64,000 bases of DNA from Candidatus Auribacterota bacterium (GTDB lineage: Bacteria; Auribacterota; JAFGBW01; JAFGJP01). This document shows, one piece after another, positions 32,544-42,061 of the stretch. The stretch is taken from positions 93,380 through 157,379 of the forward strand of contig JAGLFH010000021.1 of assembly GCA_023144635.1 (NCBI GenBank), in the 5' to 3' direction. Every line of letters starts with the position of its first letter. Within the stretch, counting starts at the first letter, position 1. Position numbers and translations under genes: made by a program. The notes under the pieces were generated by a model, which saw only the letters and a program-made list of their open reading frames with translations, searched no databases and had not been told where the DNA came from.

Positions 32544-32987
32544 ATGTTTTACGGTGAATATGAGCATACGGTCGATGAAAAAGGAAGGTTGATCGTTCCA
32601 TCAAAATTAAGAGCTCCGATGAAAGATAATTTCATCGACAGGTTTTTTGTAACACGGGGCTTTGAGAAATGTCTTTTTATCTTTGCTGAGCAGGAATGGA
32701 GAAGGATCGAAGAAAAATTCCGCCAGCTTCCTATCACTAAATCCGTAGCACGCAGTCTTGCCAGAAATTTTTATTCCGCCGCCTGTGAATCAGATTGTGA
32801 TAAGCAAGGGCGCATCCTGATCCCTAAACGTCTTCTTGATTACGCTGGCCTCCAGAAGGAAGTTATTATTATCGGGGTCAGTAAACGAATAGAGGTTTGG
32901 GATAAGGAAAACTGGAAGATCTACAGTGAAAAATCTCTGGAAAATTATGAACAGGCTGCTGAAGACATTGTTGGGTTTGATTTTTAA
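32544..32987 (+). CDS. mraZ: Transcriptional regulator MraZ
   Basis: 147 residues from the ATG at 32544, preferred over an in-frame GTG at 32532 because GGGAG then sits 5 bases upstream and the protein begins in the usual way (MFYGEYEHTVDEKGRL). Two SpoVT/AbrB-like beta domains are visible: DEKGRLIVPSKLR and DKQGRILIPKRLLDYAGL. MraZ is a ring-forming DNA-binding repressor of its own operon. The three AAAGTGG boxes in its leader fit autoregulation. First gene of the dcw cluster. Confidence 0.94.
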   Translation: MFYGEYEHTVDEKGRLIVPSKLRAPMKDNFIDRFFVTRGFEKCLFIFAEQEWRRIEEKFRQLPITKSVARSLARNFYSAACESDCDKQGRILIPKRLLDYAGLQKEVIIIGVSKRIEVWDKENWKIYSEKSLENYEQAAEDIVGFDF

Positions 32988-33035
32988 TTTTCTTGGTCTG
33001 TGCCGTTATTTAACTTTTTTTCACGGGAGGTGGTC

Positions 33036-33320
33036 ATGAAGCATTCGAATTCTCATTCGAAAAAGTATTCAGGTAGAGCTGTGCATCGTATAAGTGAACA
33101 TGATTGCTATGATATCCAGTCTCTTTTTAGAAGGACAAAGGATACCCAATATCATTCCGACCATACAACCGCTTTTCCGGAAGGGATAAACGTTGAAGAA
33201 CTGAAAAGACTGCGATCCTTAAATGCACCTTTTAATGTTATGGGGTATGACAGTATTCTTGAAAAATTTTTAAAAAATATAGTATCAAAGCGAACATTTA
33301 ATTTTTATAAAAATGAATAA
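33036..33320 (+). CDS. Unknown 94-residue protein between mraZ and rsmH
   Basis: Translated from the ATG at 33036, which follows GGGAGG; an upstream in-frame start at 33000 has no ribosome binding site. The N-terminus is basic and histidine/serine-rich (MKHSNSHSKKYSG), followed by RISEHDCYDIQSLFRR, INVEELKRLRSLNAPFNVMGY and a helical C-terminus. No membrane segment or known domain is recognised. It is 48 bases after mraZ and overlaps rsmH by 8 bases, so it is firmly inside the operon. A role in division or in binding nucleic acid or ribosomes is possible, but nothing in the sequence proves it. Confidence 0.75.
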   Translation: MKHSNSHSKKYSGRAVHRISEHDCYDIQSLFRRTKDTQYHSDHTTAFPEGINVEELKRLRSLNAPFNVMGYDSILEKFLKNIVSKRTFNFYKNE

Positions 33321-34251
33321 AGAATTATTCAGCCACCGGCCTGTTCTTTTACATGAAGTTGCCTGTGCATTTAAAGATATAAAAATAAACTATTTTATAG
33401 ACGGCACTTTAGGAAGTGGAGGGCATGCGCAGGAAATTTTACAACAGCACGGGGAGGCCTTTTTAATAGGTTTCGATATGGACAAATATATGATAAAAGA
33501 AGCAGCTAGGAGACTTGCTCCGTTTAAAAAACGGTTTTGTATCGTTAATACAAATTTTTCACAGCTGGATAATATCCTTAATAAAAATAAAATTGATTCA
33601 ATAGACGGATTTTTGTTAGACCTTGGTGTTTCATCCTATCAGCTTGATACCCCAGAAAGAGGTTTTAGTTTTCGATATGATTCTCCGCTGGATATGCGTC
33701 TTGATACAGGATCACAGGAAACAGCTTTTGATGTGATCAATTACCAGACTAAAGAAAGCATACAAAATATCTTAATTAAATATGGTGAGGAAAGAGATGC
33801 AAAAAGACTGGCAAACGCTATTGTTACTTACAGAATGGAAAAGCCTATTTCCAGTACAAAAGAACTTGAAAAAATAATAAAAAAAGTAAAAGGAAATAGA
33901 CATTTTAAAAAGAATCCTTGCGCAAAAATTTTTCAGGCTTTTAGGATATTTCTTAATAAAGAATTAGAAAGCCTTAGTTCAGTACTACCTTTAGCTTTAA
34001 AATATTTGCGTGTTGGTGGAAGAATTGCTGTTATTACCTTCCATTCTCTAGAAGATAGAATAGTTAAAAATTTTTTTAAAGAAAGATCAAATGAATGTAT
34101 TTGCTTGAAGGGTATGCCTGTATGCACATGTAACATAAAACCTGATTTGAAAATAATTACATCCAGGCCAATAGTTCCTTCAAGTAAAGAGATTAATGAT
34201 AATCCAAGATCAAGGAGCGCAAAACTGCGCGTTGCGGAAAAAATACGTTAA
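33313..34251 (+). CDS. rsmH: 16S rRNA (cytosine-1402-N4)-methyltransferase RsmH (MraW)
   Basis: 312 residues, standard length. It begins with HRPVLLHEV and has the SAM-binding DGTLGSGGHAQEIL motif (about 30-43), the DLGVSSYQLDTPERGFSF signature (about 106-123) and the C-terminal AVITFHSLEDRIVKNFF motif. It methylates N4 of C1402 in the ribosomal P site. Its start overlaps the preceding small gene by 8 bases and ftsL follows after 13 bases. Confidence 0.96.
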   Translation: MNKELFSHRPVLLHEVACAFKDIKINYFIDGTLGSGGHAQEILQQHGEAFLIGFDMDKYMIKEAARRLAPFKKRFCIVNTNFSQLDNILNKNKIDSIDGFLLDLGVSSYQLDTPERGFSFRYDSPLDMRLDTGSQETAFDVINYQTKESIQNILIKYGEERDAKRLANAIVTYRMEKPISSTKELEKIIKKVKGNRHFKKNPCAKIFQAFRIFLNKELESLSSVLPLALKYLRVGGRIAVITFHSLEDRIVKNFFKERSNECICLKGMPVCTCNIKPDLKIITSRPIVPSSKEINDNPRSRSAKLRVAEKIR

Positions 34252-34264
34252 GTGAGGATAAAGA

Positions 34265-34600
34265 ATGGTTTGCAGAAAAAAGAATAAAAAGAAGTATTTA
34301 AAAAGAGTTGTTGTTAGAGAAACAGTATTAACTTTAAAAAGTATAAGCTTACTGCTTGTTATCGGGTTCTTTGCTTTTCTTTATGTCTATCAAAACATAT
34401 ATGTTTTAAGAGCAGGATATCGCATTAAGACAAAACAAAAAAAAGTTGAGGAGCTTGAACAAAAAATATTGAACCTAAAAGTGATAATTTCAAAGATAGA
34501 ATCTCCTGCATTTGTGAAAAAAAAGATAAATCAATACGGCTTGAAACTAAAACCATGTGAAGAAGAATCTATAATCAAAATAAACCATGAAAAAACATAA
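34265..34600 (+). CDS. ftsL: Cell division protein FtsL
   Basis: 111 residues with the FtsL/DivIC layout: a basic cytoplasmic N-terminus, one membrane segment (about 29-50, SLLLVIGFFAFLYVYQNIYVL) and a periplasmic coiled coil (about 55-90), ending in FVKKKINQYGLKLKP. Sequence conservation is low in this family, so the call rests on position between rsmH and ftsI and on topology. FtsL forms a complex with FtsB and FtsQ that activates FtsWI. It overlaps ftsI by 14 bases. Confidence 0.82.
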   Translation: MVCRKKNKKKYLKRVVVRETVLTLKSISLLLVIGFFAFLYVYQNIYVLRAGYRIKTKQKKVEELEQKILNLKVIISKIESPAFVKKKINQYGLKLKPCEEESIIKINHEKT

Positions 34601-36326
34601 ATACGATTTTATTGACATCAGAATTTTTGTTGTACTTATAGCTTTTGGATTACTATATAGCTTTCTTGGATACCGCCTGTATGATTTGCAGGTAAATAAA
34701 AAATATTTTTCCAAAATAAATATATCAAGAGGAAAGCGTATTGTAAAAAAAGATCTCAATCCTCAAAGAGGAATGATCCTAGATACAAACGGTAATATCC
34801 TTGCTCTTACTCGTAAAGTAAAATCAATGTATTGCGTTCCAGGGCAAGTGGAGAACAAAGAAGAAACAGCACGTAAACTAAGTTCGATAACAGGTTTAGA
34901 GTATGATCACCTTTTTTCTCGCATGACTAAAAAATCATATTTTTCATGGCTTAAAAGAAAACTTGAAGATGAAGAATATCAATATATAGAGAAGCATAAA
35001 TTTCCTGGAATAGGTTTCCGAGAAGAATATCAACGGTTTTATCCAAAGGGAGAAGTTTTTTGTCATATTTTGGGTTTTGTGAATATTGATAATAAAGGAC
35101 TTGAGGGGATGGAACGGTACATGGAAAAACATTTAAAGGGAATAGCAGGAACAAAAAAATGTGAGATTGATGCTCAGGGAAATGAGATTCTCTCTTATAC
35201 CATTGTAGAAAATGAACCGTTTCCTGGAGACCAGATTACTTTAACTATTGATGAGGTCATACAGGAAATAGTAAATGAAGAATTGGATAAAGTTATTGAA
35301 AAACATAATCCTGTTGGAGCCGTTGCTATAGTAATGGAATCCAATACTGGAAATATACTTGCTATGTGTTCAAAACCTTCATTTGCACCGAAATCTCCAG
35401 GAAAATTTAAACCAGCGGCGAGACGAAACAGGGCGATAACTGATATGTATGAACCCGGTTCTGTTTTTAAAATTATAACAACTGCAGCTGCTCTAAATGA
35501 AAAAGTCGTTGATATTAACGATGTTTTTTTCTGTGAGCAGGGAGCTTATAGGATAGCGAGACATACTTTACATGATAGTCATCCTTATGGGGATCTTACT
35601 GTTAAAGAAATAATTTCAAAATCAAGCAATATCGGTGCCGCAAAAATAGCTGATATGGTGGAAGATGATATTTTTTATAAATATATAAGACATTTTGGTT
35701 TTGGAAGTCGAACAGGAATAAGATTACCAGGAGAAGCAAACGGATTAGTGCATTCACCTTCAAAATGGTCAAGGCTTTCAAAACCTTCTCTTGCTATGGG
35801 ACATGAAATTCTTGTTACAACTTTACAAATGATAACTGCTGTTAACGTTATTGCGAGTGGAGGATATTATTTGGAGCCAGGAATTATTAAGAATATTAAG
35901 TCGGACGAAGGTAAAGTTCTATATAAGAGAGAAAAAAGAGAGAAGAGGATTTTATCGAAACAAACTGTCTTTATGATGCGAGAAGCATTAAAAGAAGTTG
36001 TAAGTGAGAATGGAACAGCAATAAGAGCAAAGCTTGAAAAATATTTAGTAGCAGGAAAAACAGGTACGGCTCAAAAACTAAATGAAAACGGTAGGTATTC
36101 TCATTCAAAATTTGTCGGTTCTTTTGTCGGTTTTGTTCCGGCTGATGATCCACAGATTACTATTCTTGTTGTTGTTGATGAACCGAGAAAGAACGGATAT
36201 TACGGAGGCACTGTTGCTGCACCGGCTTTTTCGGTTATTGCCGATAAAATATTAAAATATCTTCATGTGTTTAAAGATCGCAATATATATGTAGAAGCAG
36301 TCAAATCAAGTAAGAAAGGTTCCTAA
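34587..36326 (+). CDS. ftsI: Peptidoglycan transpeptidase FtsI (PBP3)
   Basis: 579 residues: one N-terminal membrane segment (about 12-32), a PBP dimerisation domain (about 50-220, with RGMILDTNG and GLEGMERYMEKHLKG), and a transpeptidase domain with S292-V-F-K295 (SxxK), S346-S-N348 (SxN) and K491-T-G-T494. No PASTA domains are present. It crosslinks septal peptidoglycan with FtsW. The next gene follows after a 3-base gap. Confidence 0.95.
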   Translation: MKKHKYDFIDIRIFVVLIAFGLLYSFLGYRLYDLQVNKKYFSKINISRGKRIVKKDLNPQRGMILDTNGNILALTRKVKSMYCVPGQVENKEETARKLSSITGLEYDHLFSRMTKKSYFSWLKRKLEDEEYQYIEKHKFPGIGFREEYQRFYPKGEVFCHILGFVNIDNKGLEGMERYMEKHLKGIAGTKKCEIDAQGNEILSYTIVENEPFPGDQITLTIDEVIQEIVNEELDKVIEKHNPVGAVAIVMESNTGNILAMCSKPSFAPKSPGKFKPAARRNRAITDMYEPGSVFKIITTAAALNEKVVDINDVFFCEQGAYRIARHTLHDSHPYGDLTVKEIISKSSNIGAAKIADMVEDDIFYKYIRHFGFGSRTGIRLPGEANGLVHSPSKWSRLSKPSLAMGHEILVTTLQMITAVNVIASGGYYLEPGIIKNIKSDEGKVLYKREKREKRILSKQTVFMMREALKEVVSENGTAIRAKLEKYLVAGKTGTAQKLNENGRYSHSKFVGSFVGFVPADDPQITILVVVDEPRKNGYYGGTVAAPAFSVIADKILKYLHVFKDRNIYVEAVKSSKKGS

Positions 36327-36329
36327 TTG

Positions 36330-37799
36330 ATGATGCTTTTGGAAAAACTTATAAAAAATATGCCAGTTGAACTGATCAAAGGAAATATTGATATCGAAAT
36401 ATTAGGCAGCTGTGTGAATTCTCAAAAAGCTAAGAAGGGATTTATATTTTTTGCAATGAAAGGACAACAACGAGAAGGAGCATCATTTATTAATGATGCC
36501 ATATCAAGAGGAGCTTCAGCAATCATTACGGATTCTAAAAAAAGTATAGAATTAGAGAATATGTCTAATCAAATTCCTATATTTTATTGTGAAAATATAA
36601 GAGACGTTATGGGGATTATTAACTTAAATTTATATGGAAATCCTTCATCAGTTCTTGATCTTGTCGGAATTACTGGAACCAATGGAAAAACAACTACTGT
36701 CTTTTTGCTTGAACACATATTAAAAAATGATTCAAGATGCCCGGGTATTATCTCTACAGTCAAATACTCATTTGCTAGTAGATCTATTCCTTCTGAAATG
36801 ACAACACCTGATAATCCTGAACTTTTCGATCTTTTGTCTCAAATGGTTAAAGCCGGTTGTGATATTTCAATTTTAGAAATATCGTCACAGGCATCTCACC
36901 AGAAAAGGATAGCCGGTATTGATTTTGATCTGAAGATATTTACAAATCTTTCACAAGATCATCTTGATTATCATAAGAATATGCAGAATTATAAAGAATC
37001 AAAAGAGAGTTTTCTTTTTGATGATAAAAAAGTACCTGTCATTATTAATAAAGATGATGATTTTGGAAAGTATCTTTATGAAAAATATAGAAGTAGTTTT
37101 AATATCACAACATACAGCGTTTATGCAGAATCAGATTTTAAGGTTCTCCTAACAGAAAAAAAAATAAATAAAGAAGAGTTTCGCGTACAAACCCCATCGG
37201 GAGAATATGTAATACAAACCCCTTTAAAGGGCTTATTCAATACATATAATATTCTTGCTGCTTTATCTGCTGCATATGTTCTTAAGCTTGATCTATCAAC
37301 GACATGTGAAGCTATAAAAACATTTATCCCACCAGAAGGTCGTCTTACAGAGATCACAGATAATGAAGGAAGGAATATTTTCATTGATTATGCCCATACT
37401 CCTGAAGCGTTAAAAAATGTTCTTGAAACTCTGCGAGTTTATGCAAAAAAACGCCTAATACTTTGTTTTGGATGTGGTGGTGAAAGAGATAGCGAAAAAC
37501 GTGCAGCAATGGGAAAAATAGCTTCTCTTAATGCAGATGTTGTCTTTATCACTAATGATAATCCGAGAAAAGAAGATCCTGATGCCATTATTGATGAAAT
37601 AGCAAAAGGATTTATTAAGAAGAACTTTAAAATTATAAAAGACAGGCGAGAAGCTATTCAGGCTGCTCTATTGTCAATGGAAAAAAATGACCTTTTGATT
37701 ATAGCAGGTAAAGGACATGAAAATTATCAGATAATCGGCTCCCAGTATATTCCCTTTAACGATATTGAAGTTGTAAAGGAATTATGCGGGAAAGACTAA
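36330..37799 (+). CDS. murE: UDP-MurNAc-tripeptide synthetase MurE (meso-DAP type)
   Basis: 489 residues from the ATG at 36330; a TTG at 36327 is equally in frame, with AAAGG at 36315-36319. Mur ligase features: ATP loop GITGTNGKTTT, the carbamylated-lysine region, and H-T-P-E in the C-terminal domain. The NDNPRKEDP segment carries the D-N-P-R signature of ligases that add meso-diaminopimelate rather than lysine. This implies Gram-negative-type peptidoglycan. Confidence 0.95.
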   Translation: MMLLEKLIKNMPVELIKGNIDIEILGSCVNSQKAKKGFIFFAMKGQQREGASFINDAISRGASAIITDSKKSIELENMSNQIPIFYCENIRDVMGIINLNLYGNPSSVLDLVGITGTNGKTTTVFLLEHILKNDSRCPGIISTVKYSFASRSIPSEMTTPDNPELFDLLSQMVKAGCDISILEISSQASHQKRIAGIDFDLKIFTNLSQDHLDYHKNMQNYKESKESFLFDDKKVPVIINKDDDFGKYLYEKYRSSFNITTYSVYAESDFKVLLTEKKINKEEFRVQTPSGEYVIQTPLKGLFNTYNILAALSAAYVLKLDLSTTCEAIKTFIPPEGRLTEITDNEGRNIFIDYAHTPEALKNVLETLRVYAKKRLILCFGCGGERDSEKRAAMGKIASLNADVVFITNDNPRKEDPDAIIDEIAKGFIKKNFKIIKDRREAIQAALLSMEKNDLLIIAGKGHENYQIIGSQYIPFNDIEVVKELCGKD

Positions 37800-37830
37800 A
37801 AGAATAGTAAACCTTTTTATGGAGGATGTT

Positions 37831-39243
37831 TTGTTTCATTTAACAAAAATTGATATTGAAACAGCTCTTGCCTATAATGTCATAGAAGTAAAAAATGGCA
37901 TAAAAAGAGTTTTTAAAAATATCCAGATAGATTCACGCCTTATCAAGAAAAATTCGATTTTTGTTGCGATAAAAGGTGATAATCTCGATGGTCATTCTTT
38001 TATTAAAAATAGTGTGAAAAACGGTGTTTCTGCAGTTATATCAGAAAAAACACTATCTTCATCTGATGAAAAGTTCTTAGTTCAAAATAAAATATATCAC
38101 ATAACAGTAAAAGATTCCTTAAAGGCTTTGTGGCAGCTTGCTTTTTATAACAGAAATAAAAGTAAAACTCGCATAATCGGAATAACAGGCTCAAACGGAA
38201 AAACAACAACAAAGGATTTCTTAACAGCAATACTAACACGTAATTTTAAAACAATTTCATCATCAGGTTCCTTTAATAATCATATCGGAGTTCCGCTTAC
38301 TTTGATGAAAATATCACATGATACTGAGTATGCTGTTATTGAAATGGGTATGAACCATTCGGGTGAAATAAAAAAACTGGGCGGAATTGTAAGACCAGAT
38401 ATTGCTTTGGTCACCAATGTAGCAGGATCGCATATAGAATTCTTTAATAGTATGAAAGGCATTGCCTCGGCAAAAGCTGAAATATTTTATGAGTTGAAAA
38501 AAAACGGTTATGGAGTAGTGAACAGAGACAGTTCATATTTTTCATATTTAAAGAAAAGGTGCCGTAGACGAATGGTTTCATTCGGAGTTCATGGGAATTC
38601 TACTTATCAGCTTAAAAACTTAACTGATAAGAAAACCGGATATTCTTTTTCTATTAGAAATAAGGGAAAAAATCTGGGCTTTAATATTGATCTTCCAGGA
38701 AAACATAACACATATAATGTTTTAGCAGCAATTGCAGTGTGTATGGAAGAAGGAATGTCCTATAGAAAAATAAAGCAAGGTCTAAAAATAATAAAACTTC
38801 CAAAAATGAGAATGAATATAACAAAAACAAAAAAAGGGATTGTAATAGTTAATGATGCTTATAATGCAAATCCTTTTTCAACGGAAAAAGCAATAGAAAC
38901 GCTTACAGAAATAAAATGTTCAGGAAAAAGAATAATGGTGTTTGCTGATATGCTTGAGCTTGGTGATAAGTCGGAGTTTTATCATAAAAAAGCAGGAATT
39001 CAAGCTGCTAAAAAAGGAATCGATCTTTTTTTATGTACTGGTAATCATACGAAAAAGAGTGCATATAGCTTTAATCGTTATGCCACAAATGGGAATAAGG
39101 CCTTTTTTTTTACAAAAAAAAATAGTCTGGTGAAAAAAATAAACGGAGTTTTATCAAAAGGAGACATGATCCTTTTAAAAGGATCGCGTGGTATGAAACT
39201 AGAAGAAATATTGAATGATATACGGACAATTGGGAGAAAGTAA
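37831..39243 (+). CDS. murF: UDP-MurNAc-tripeptide-D-Ala-D-Ala ligase MurF
   Basis: 470 residues if translated from TTG at 37831, which has GGAGG 5 bases upstream; an in-frame ATG at 37819 has no ribosome binding site. The N-terminal substrate domain has IQIDSRLIKKNSIFVAIKG, the ATP loop is GITGSNGKTTTKDF, and the central domain has EMGMNHSGEI and NDAYNANPFS, all MurF-specific. It adds D-Ala-D-Ala to complete the pentapeptide. A 3-base gap separates it from mraY. Confidence 0.94.
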   Translation: MFHLTKIDIETALAYNVIEVKNGIKRVFKNIQIDSRLIKKNSIFVAIKGDNLDGHSFIKNSVKNGVSAVISEKTLSSSDEKFLVQNKIYHITVKDSLKALWQLAFYNRNKSKTRIIGITGSNGKTTTKDFLTAILTRNFKTISSSGSFNNHIGVPLTLMKISHDTEYAVIEMGMNHSGEIKKLGGIVRPDIALVTNVAGSHIEFFNSMKGIASAKAEIFYELKKNGYGVVNRDSSYFSYLKKRCRRRMVSFGVHGNSTYQLKNLTDKKTGYSFSIRNKGKNLGFNIDLPGKHNTYNVLAAIAVCMEEGMSYRKIKQGLKIIKLPKMRMNITKTKKGIVIVNDAYNANPFSTEKAIETLTEIKCSGKRIMVFADMLELGDKSEFYHKKAGIQAAKKGIDLFLCTGNHTKKSAYSFNRYATNGNKAFFFTKKNSLVKKINGVLSKGDMILLKGSRGMKLEEILNDIRTIGRK

Positions 39244-39246
39244 AAA

Positions 39247-40347
39247 ATGCTTTACTATATATTTTATCCACTGAGAGAATTCTTTTTCGGTTTTAATGTG
39301 TTTCGCTATATAACTTTCCGCGCAGCTTTTGCTGCGTTGACATCAATGGTGCTTACGCTTTTTCTAGGTCCTTTTATTATAAAAAAGCTTTATGAAATGA
39401 AGATAGGCCAGAATATAAGAAAAGAAGACTGTCTTCCTCTTTATGCTCTGCATAAGTCAAAAGAAGGAACGCCTACTATGGGAGGCCTGTTAATCGTTAT
39501 TGTTGTTGTATTATCAACAATTCTATGGGCAGATATTTTCAATGAATATGTTATTGTTGTTGTTCTATCAATTATATGGTTTGGAGGAATTGGTTTTTTA
39601 GATGATTATTTAAAGTTGAAGCGTCATTCTTCTAAAGGGCTTACTGCACGTGAAAAATTCCTTGCCCAGACAATTGGTGCATTTGCAGTTGCTCTCTATT
39701 TTATATACAGTCCGAATACCCGGGATTTTGCGACAGTTATATATCTCCCATTTATGAAGTCTCCAATTATAAAAGATCTGGGAATACTATATCTTTTATT
39801 CATTGTATTTATAGTAACTGGTGCTTCAAATGCCATAAACCTTACTGATGGCCTTGATGGTCTTGCTACAGGATGCATTATTATTGCAATGCTGGCTTTT
39901 ACTGTAATGTCTTATGTTGTGGGTCATATTAAATTTGCTGACTATCTCCATATACAACATATTGCTCAAGCCGGTGAGCTTGCTGTTTTTTGTTCTGCTG
40001 TTGTAGGAGCAGGCTTAGGCTTTTTGTGGTATAACTCGTATCCTGCACAGGTTTTTATGGGTGATACGGGGTCCTTGGCTCTTGGCGGCACTATCGGTGT
40101 CGTTGCTGTTTTAATAAAGAAAGAACTTTATCTCCCTGTCGTTGGAGGAGTTTTTGTTTTTGAAGCAATTTCTGTAATACTTCAGGTTACTTCATTTAAA
40201 CTTAGAAAAAAAAGAATATTTGCTATGGCCCCATTTCATCATCATCTGGAAATGAAAGGATGGCCTGAGACAAAGATAGTTGTAAGGCTTTGGATAATTG
40301 CGATTATCTTTGCATTACTTGGTTTAAGCAGTTTGAAACTGAGGTGA
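39247..40347 (+). CDS. mraY: Phospho-MurNAc-pentapeptide transferase MraY
   Basis: 366 residues with ten predicted membrane segments. Diagnostic motifs are KEGTPTMGG, the metal-binding D-D in GFLDDYLK, NAINLTDGLDGLATG, FMGDTGSLALGG and the HHHLEMKGWPETKIV histidine triad near the C-terminus. It makes lipid I on undecaprenyl phosphate at the inner membrane. Length and motifs are all standard. Confidence 0.97.
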   Translation: MLYYIFYPLREFFFGFNVFRYITFRAAFAALTSMVLTLFLGPFIIKKLYEMKIGQNIRKEDCLPLYALHKSKEGTPTMGGLLIVIVVVLSTILWADIFNEYVIVVVLSIIWFGGIGFLDDYLKLKRHSSKGLTAREKFLAQTIGAFAVALYFIYSPNTRDFATVIYLPFMKSPIIKDLGILYLLFIVFIVTGASNAINLTDGLDGLATGCIIIAMLAFTVMSYVVGHIKFADYLHIQHIAQAGELAVFCSAVVGAGLGFLWYNSYPAQVFMGDTGSLALGGTIGVVAVLIKKELYLPVVGGVFVFEAISVILQVTSFKLRKKRIFAMAPFHHHLEMKGWPETKIVVRLWIIAIIFALLGLSSLKLR

Positions 40348-40350
40348 GAA

Positions 40351-41712
40351 TTGAATAGTAAAGAGAAATTTACAATATTTGGACTTGGCATAAGCGGCTA
40401 TTGGGCTGCCAGGCTGATCCTTCAAAAAACAGATAAGCCTGAAATAACTGTAATTGACCATAGTGTTGATGATAGACAAGTAAAAGAAAGGTCTATAGAT
40501 CTACAAAAACGCGGCATCAGATGCTTGATAGGTGAAGATAAAATAAAAGGATATGTTTTAGAAGGTACAGTTGTAGTAAGTCCGGGTGTAGATACATATA
40601 GGCCAGACATAAAAAAGATTTTAGGAAAAAGTACAAAAATAATAGGTGAAATAGAGCTTGCTTTCAGATTTTTTAAAGGGAAAACCATTGGAGTTACAGG
40701 AACAAACGGAAAAAGTACTGTGGTAAAGATGATTGAAAAAATATTTAATGATCAGAGAATTTCAGCATTTTCATGTGGAAACATTGGGTATCCTTTGTCC
40801 CAAATGATTCTTGAAAAGGAAAATGTCAGCGTAGCAATTATTGAGGTAAGCTCTTTTCAGCTGCATCATATTGAAAAACTTTGTTTTGATGTTGCAATGT
40901 TTATTGACCTTTCTCAAGACCATCTTGACCGCTACAACGATTTCGATGCGTATGCTAAAACAAAACTTGGCATTTTTAGAAATCAGAAGGAATCAGGAAT
41001 GGCGGTTATTTATGAGCCTGTTCAAAAAAAATATGATGATCTTATTCCAGAAGGTTGTAAAAAGGTGGTTGTTGATGAAAGCGGTTGCTCAAAAAAGGCA
41101 AAAATAAAGATTGAAAATGAAAAGATCATATTATGTGACAGAAAAGGAGAACTTGTTAGTTTTGAAAAGAATAAATTATCTGTTCTTGGAAAACATAATC
41201 TTCGAAATGCCGTTTTTTCATTGATAGCTGCTCTTTATTTTGATGTAGATGTAAATAAGGCATTTAAATCACTAATTAATTTTAATCCTTTACCTCATCG
41301 TTTAGAAATATTTCATGTTTGGAAAGGTATACAGTTTGTTGACGATTCAAAGTCAACTACACCGGATTCTACTTTACAGGCGGTCTTATCTTTTACTGTT
41401 CCGGTGCATTTAATTCTTGGAGGACGTTCGAAAGGTGCTGATTTTAATGTTCTTCGAACGATCCCTCGTGAAAGGATATTAAACATTATTCTAATAGGAG
41501 AGACACAAAGTATCTTAAAAGATGCCTTAAAGGATGTTTTTCCTGTTCAAACAGAAGATTCTCTTTTAAACGCTGTAGAATTTGCAATAAGAAAAGCAAA
41601 TGTAGGAGAAATAGTGCTGCTTTCACCAGCCTGCGCAAGCTTTGATATGTTCAAAAACTATAAAGAACGAGGGGCAATCTTTAAACGTATAGTAAGAAAA
41701 CTGGCAGCTTAA
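40351..41712 (+). CDS. murD: UDP-MurNAc-L-Ala-D-Glu ligase MurD
   Basis: 453 residues from a TTG start at 40351, 3 bases after mraY, with GAGGTGAG immediately upstream. The N-terminal nucleotide-binding domain has FGLGISGYWAARL, the ATP loop is GVTGTNGKSTVVKMI (about 112-126), the central domain has IEVSSFQLHHIE, and the C-terminal domain has DDSKSTTPDSTLQA and LSPACASFDMFKNYKERG, typical of MurD. Confidence 0.95.
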   Translation: MNSKEKFTIFGLGISGYWAARLILQKTDKPEITVIDHSVDDRQVKERSIDLQKRGIRCLIGEDKIKGYVLEGTVVVSPGVDTYRPDIKKILGKSTKIIGEIELAFRFFKGKTIGVTGTNGKSTVVKMIEKIFNDQRISAFSCGNIGYPLSQMILEKENVSVAIIEVSSFQLHHIEKLCFDVAMFIDLSQDHLDRYNDFDAYAKTKLGIFRNQKESGMAVIYEPVQKKYDDLIPEGCKKVVVDESGCSKKAKIKIENEKIILCDRKGELVSFEKNKLSVLGKHNLRNAVFSLIAALYFDVDVNKAFKSLINFNPLPHRLEIFHVWKGIQFVDDSKSTTPDSTLQAVLSFTVPVHLILGGRSKGADFNVLRTIPRERILNIILIGETQSILKDALKDVFPVQTEDSLLNAVEFAIRKANVGEIVLLSPACASFDMFKNYKERGAIFKRIVRKLAA

Positions 41713-41740
41713 TTAAAAAAAATAAATAAAGGAGGAAAAC

Positions 41741-42049
41741 ATGAAAAGAAAAACAGTTTTTGTTTTTGGCGGACTGTTCATTTTTTTGTGGGCAATATGT
41801 GCTGGTACTATTGCCGTGCAAAATTTAGGGACAAGTCCTGTATGTGAAACGGCCTGGACACTTCGTGTTGTAAAAGTCGTTGATCACATAGTAAAAAAGG
41901 GAGAAAGCCTTACTAGGATAGCTAAAAAATATGGTGTATCTCTTAAAGAAATTTTAAAAGAAAATAAAATTGATGATCCGGAAGAAATAAAAACCGGTGA
42001 AAAAATTAGGATCCCTTTAAAAAATATTAAGGGTGAAGTTTTGATCTAA
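41741..42049 (+). CDS. Membrane-anchored single LysM protein
   Basis: 102 residues: an N-terminal signal or anchor helix (about 6-25), a short linker, and one LysM domain (about 50-97, DHIVKKGESLTRIAKKYGVSLKEILKENKI...GEKIRIPL). LysM binds the glycan strands of peptidoglycan. AGGAGG precedes the ATG. Located between murD and ftsW, it is probably recruited to the division site or growing wall. There is no catalytic domain. The next gene also encodes a LysM protein and may be a duplication with divergence. Confidence 0.85.
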   Translation: MKRKTVFVFGGLFIFLWAICAGTIAVQNLGTSPVCETAWTLRVVKVVDHIVKKGESLTRIAKKYGVSLKEILKENKIDDPEEIKTGEKIRIPLKNIKGEVLI

Positions 42050-42061
42050 GGGAGGAATTAT

